From: Haloechinothrix_A salitolerans
GTDB lineage: Bacteria > Actinomycetota > Actinomycetes > Mycobacteriales > Pseudonocardiaceae
Length of the DNA stretch: 64,000 bases
Reading direction: 5' to 3' (one strand)
Assembly: GCF_039544105.1 (NCBI RefSeq)
Contig: NZ_BAABLA010000021.1
Part shown: piece by piece, positions 62,102 through 64,000 of the stretch
Layout: each line of letters begins with the position of its first letter
How positions within the stretch are numbered: position 1 is the first letter of the stretch
Program-made: the position numbers and the translations under genes
Notes under the pieces: generated by a model
Seen by the model: only the letters and a program-made list of their open reading frames with translations
Told to the model about the DNA's origin: nothing
Database searches by the model: none

Positions 62102-62956
62102 TCAGACGGGTTGGACCACCACCCCGACGACTCCGGGACCGGTATGCGCCCCGATCACCGCCCCCAGTTCGGCCACGACGCACCCGTCAACGCCAGGGAT
62201 CCGCTCTTCGAGCCGCTCAGCCAACCGAGCAGCCCGCTCATAGGAGCCAAGGTGCTGCACCGCGACCTCAACCTGCTGGTCACCAGCGGCTTCCACGGCG
62301 AGATCGGCCAGGCGTGTCATCGCCCGGCTGAGCGTCCGCACCTTCTCCAACGGCTTGATCTTGCCGTCGTCGATGTGCAGGAGCGGCTTCATCGCCAACG
62401 CCGTCCCGAGTACCGCCGTAGCCGCTCCGATCCGGCCACCGCGGCGCAGGTGCTCCAGCGTCTCCACGACGAACAACGTCCGCGAACGGGCCGCCGCGGA
62501 CACCGCGGCGGCCTCAACCTCGGCGCCGGTCGCCCCGCGAGTGGCGACATCCGCAGCCCGCACGGCGGCGAAGCCAAGCCCCATGACGGTGGTTCTGGAG
62601 TCCACGACGCGCACCGAGCCCGCACCGCGTTCGGCGTTGACCTCGTCGGCGGCAGCGACCGCAGCACCCCAGGTACCGGACAATTCACCCGAAATGTGCA
62701 CCGACACCACGGCGTCCGCACCGTTGTCCAGCGCCTCCCGATACGCCTTGGTGAACGATGTCGGCGTCGGCATCGACGTCGTCACCTTGCGCTTGGCCTT
62801 CAGCGCGTCGACCAGCGTGCTTTGGTCGACGTCGACGCCGTCGAGGCCCTCCTCCCCATCGATGAGCACGTACAACGGCACGACCGTGATGGCGTGCCGA
62901 ACCGCGAAGCCCTCGGGCAGATAGGCTGTGGAATCGGTGACGACGGCGACCTGCAC
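62102..62956 (-). CDS. DegV-family fatty-acid-binding protein
   Basis: 284 residues. VAVVTDSTAYLP at the N-terminus, the MPTPTSFTKAYREAL segment and VVSVHISGELSGTW are DegV signatures; these bind a fatty acid for FakA-type fatty-acid kinases. No FakA gene adjoins. Counterpart of Rv2417c; the Rv2416c (eis) gene between ComEA and DegV is absent. Confidence 0.9.
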   Translation of the reverse strand: MQVAVVTDSTAYLPEGFAVRHAITVVPLYVLIDGEEGLDGVDVDQSTLVDALKAKRKVTTSMPTPTSFTKAYREALDNGADAVVSVHISGELSGTWGAAVAAADEVNAERGAGSVRVVDSRTTVMGLGFAAVRAADVATRGATGAEVEAAAVSAAARSRTLFVVETLEHLRRGGRIGAATAVLGTALAMKPLLHIDDGKIKPLEKVRTLSRAMTRLADLAVEAAGDQQVEVAVQHLGSYERAARLAERLEERIPGVDGCVVAELGAVIGAHTGPGVVGVVVQPV

Positions 62957-62971
62957 GTCATCCAGCGTAAA

Positions 62972-63796
62972 TCAGCACGCGCCGTGCTCCTCGCGCCGCA
63001 TGGCGAGTAGCGGCCGGAGTGTTGCCGCCATCGCCGACGCCATCTGAGCATGGCCTTCCCAACCCCAATGCATACCGTCCGGGTTGCCACGACCAGCCAT
63101 GACATGTTCCCCGGTGACAGCAGCCTGATCCACGATCGGTACCTCAACCCGCCCCGCCCAGGAACTGATCGCGGCCGCCGTACGCGCCCGGCCGGTATGC
63201 ACGAAGCCGTACGACGCCGCGCGGTGCTTCGGCGGCAGCACCGCGACGATCGGCAGGTCGGCACGCAACGTCCGGAGTGCGGTCACCGCCGCGTCGAGGT
63301 ACCGCACGGTCAGCGCGGTCGGCAGCACCAGCGGGCGTCCACGCAACGCCACGGACAACGTCGGCTGCGCGGCCCGGTACGCGCCGCGCACCGCCCGGCG
63401 CAACCACTCCGGGCGCAGGTAGCGCAGCCCAGTCCGCAGATACGTTGGCAACGGCGACGGCAATGAGTCCATCCCACCGACCGCGAGCACCACTGCGTCC
63501 ACCCGGTGCAGATCCGCCCACACCCTCGGGTCGCCGACCAGCGACCACCAGACGTCACGGGCTGTCCAGCCACGCTGAGCGACCATGATCGCCTCACCGC
63601 CCAGTTCGGCCGCCGCGAGGTTCGGCCACAACCTCGGTTCGTCGGCGGCGTACGGGCCATCAGGACCGTGGAAGCACAGCGAGTCGCCGAACACGAGCAG
63701 CGTGCCCAGCGAGCCGCGAGCACTCCCAGCGTTTGATGATTCGGAGCTGCGAGCACTCCCAGTGTTTGATGATTCGGAGCTGCGAGCACTCCTCAT
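62972..63796 (-). CDS. SGNH/GDSL hydrolase-type acyltransferase, OctT-like (Rv2418c-like)
   Basis: 274 residues from the ATG at 63796. The N-terminal 25 residues are a repeat (SARSSESSNTG type) encoded by a 33-bp DNA repeat. The SGNH core follows: LLVFGDSLCFHGPDGPYAADEPRLW (block I Ser), VVLAVGGMDSL (block III-like G) and NPDGMHWGWEGH (block V Asp/His). The M. tuberculosis homologue Rv2418c (OctT) octanoylates diglucosylglycerate in methylglucose lipopolysaccharide synthesis. GpgP adjoins in the same order, supporting that role. Confidence 0.75.
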   Translation of the reverse strand: MRSARSSESSNTGSARSSESSNAGSARGSLGTLLVFGDSLCFHGPDGPYAADEPRLWPNLAAAELGGEAIMVAQRGWTARDVWWSLVGDPRVWADLHRVDAVVLAVGGMDSLPSPLPTYLRTGLRYLRPEWLRRAVRGAYRAAQPTLSVALRGRPLVLPTALTVRYLDAAVTALRTLRADLPIVAVLPPKHRAASYGFVHTGRARTAAAISSWAGRVEVPIVDQAAVTGEHVMAGRGNPDGMHWGWEGHAQMASAMAATLRPLLAMRREEHGAC

Positions 63797-63797
63797 G
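63716..63797. repeat. 33-bp tandem repeat in the 5' end of the OctT-like gene
   Basis: Two 33-base units (63716-63748, 63749-63781) begin GCGAGCACTCCCAG; a third partial copy runs to the start codon. They encode an 11-residue repeat in frame. Confidence 0.85.
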
Positions 63798-63800
63798 CGA

Positions 63801-64000
63801 CTACCCGGTCATCCCGGCGTTGTAGGCGTGCAACCGCCACCGCCCTTCCGCTCGCCCGAGCTCCACCCAGTGACAGTTGCCGATACCGCCCAGCAACGTC
63901 CAATGCTCGACGGGCAAGTCGAGCAACCGCGCGGTGAGCGCCACGATCAAGCCGCCATGCGCGGCGAGCAGGACGGTGTCCAAGTCTTCCCGCTCCAAGT
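63801..64000 (-). CDS. gpgP: Glucosyl-3-phosphoglycerate phosphatase, 5' part cut by window end
   Basis: The C-terminal 66 residues are visible: LLAAHGGLIVALTARLLDLPVEHWTLLGGIGNCHWVELG. HGG is the second active-site His motif of the histidine phosphatase fold. Its position next to the OctT-like gene, as in Rv2419c-Rv2418c, identifies it as GpgP, which removes phosphate from glucosyl-3-phosphoglycerate at the start of methylglucose lipopolysaccharide synthesis. The RHG motif is outside the window. Confidence 0.7.
   Translation of the reverse strand, partial: LEREDLDTVLLAAHGGLIVALTARLLDLPVEHWTLLGGIGNCHWVELGRAEGRWRLHAYNAGMTG

Overview
The window is high-GC actinobacterial DNA, most like a member of the Pseudonocardiaceae (Amycolatopsis/Saccharomonospora-like). 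The grounds are strong G/C at third codon positions, GTG starts and ATGA gene overlaps, actinomycete conjugation genes, a RamB/isocitrate lyase/malate synthase block, cytochrome bd with a BlaI/M56 pair, and blocks whose gene order matches Mycobacterium tuberculosis Rv3026c-Rv3032, Rv3034c, Rv3037c-Rv3041c and Rv2415c-Rv2419c. The genus cannot be fixed from the sequence alone, and all M. tuberculosis comparisons are from memory, not from a search.

Layout. 1-5.4 kb: right-hand end of an integrative/mobilizable element (VirD4/HerA-type transfer ATPase, replication-relaxation protein, XRE regulator, large serine integrase) lying against the 3' end of olsA. 5.4-12.4 kb: ornithine-lipid genes olsB-olsA, electron-transfer flavoprotein etfB-etfA, an unknown Cys/His-rich gene, and the membrane ETF dehydrogenase etfD. 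12.5-16.5 kb: a VapBC-type toxin-antitoxin pair, an MmpL transporter and a small membrane protein behind a stress-sigma promoter. 16.6-20.2 kb: methyltransferase, GH57 branching enzyme and GT4 glycosyltransferase of the polymethylated-glucan/glycogen type. 20.2-25.8 kb: P-loop protein, glyoxylate shunt (aceB, aceA) and its divergent regulator ramB with RamB-type boxes. 25.9-33.4 kb: hexapeptide acyltransferase, nucleoside hydrolase, SixA, dienelactone hydrolase, TfoX, PASTA lipoprotein, then M56 peptidase-BlaI divergent from cydAB across two perfect BlaI-type operators. 33.4-33.9 kb: a broken Abi-like gene between two copies of a 27-bp repeat taken from the end of cydB.

33.9-37.3 kb holds the most unusual locus: a translationally coupled operon of XRE regulator, ImmA/IrrE-like protease, 7-TM MAB_1171c-type membrane protein and a cytochrome P450 whose heme-ligand cysteine is serine. 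37.5-41 kb has TetR/AurF-like/DUF4873 and CGNR/methyltransferase sets, each with a conspicuous palindrome in its divergent promoter. 41-47.1 kb is a core block (THUMP-like, methyltransferase, enoyl-CoA hydratase, ABC ATPase) split by a graveyard of gene fragments (regulator ATPase, KshB-like, RibA-like, ABC permease) plus an intact FitAB-like toxin-antitoxin pair and a 91-bp inverted-repeat element. 47.4-53.6 kb: glgP, zinc metalloprotease lipoprotein, thioredoxin/TPR protein, MarR, DUF3817. 53.8-58.7 kb: mannose-6-phosphate isomerase, an EhuB-like binding protein coupled to a GlnX-like membrane sensor, and an excalibur surface protein coupled to a class F sortase. 58.8-64 kb: comEC-comEA, DegV, and OctT- and GpgP-like genes of methylglucose lipopolysaccharide synthesis, the last cut by the window end.

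Themes: fatty-acid/acetate metabolism (ETF, EtfD, glyoxylate shunt, enoyl-CoA hydratase, cytochrome bd) and alpha-glucan/methylglucose lipopolysaccharide metabolism (GH57, GT4, GlgP, OctT, GpgP, Rv3030-like methyltransferase) are both over-represented, while accessory DNA is concentrated at 1-5.4, 12.5-13.2, 33.4-37.4 and 42.1-44.3 kb. No rRNA, tRNA or CRISPR was seen.
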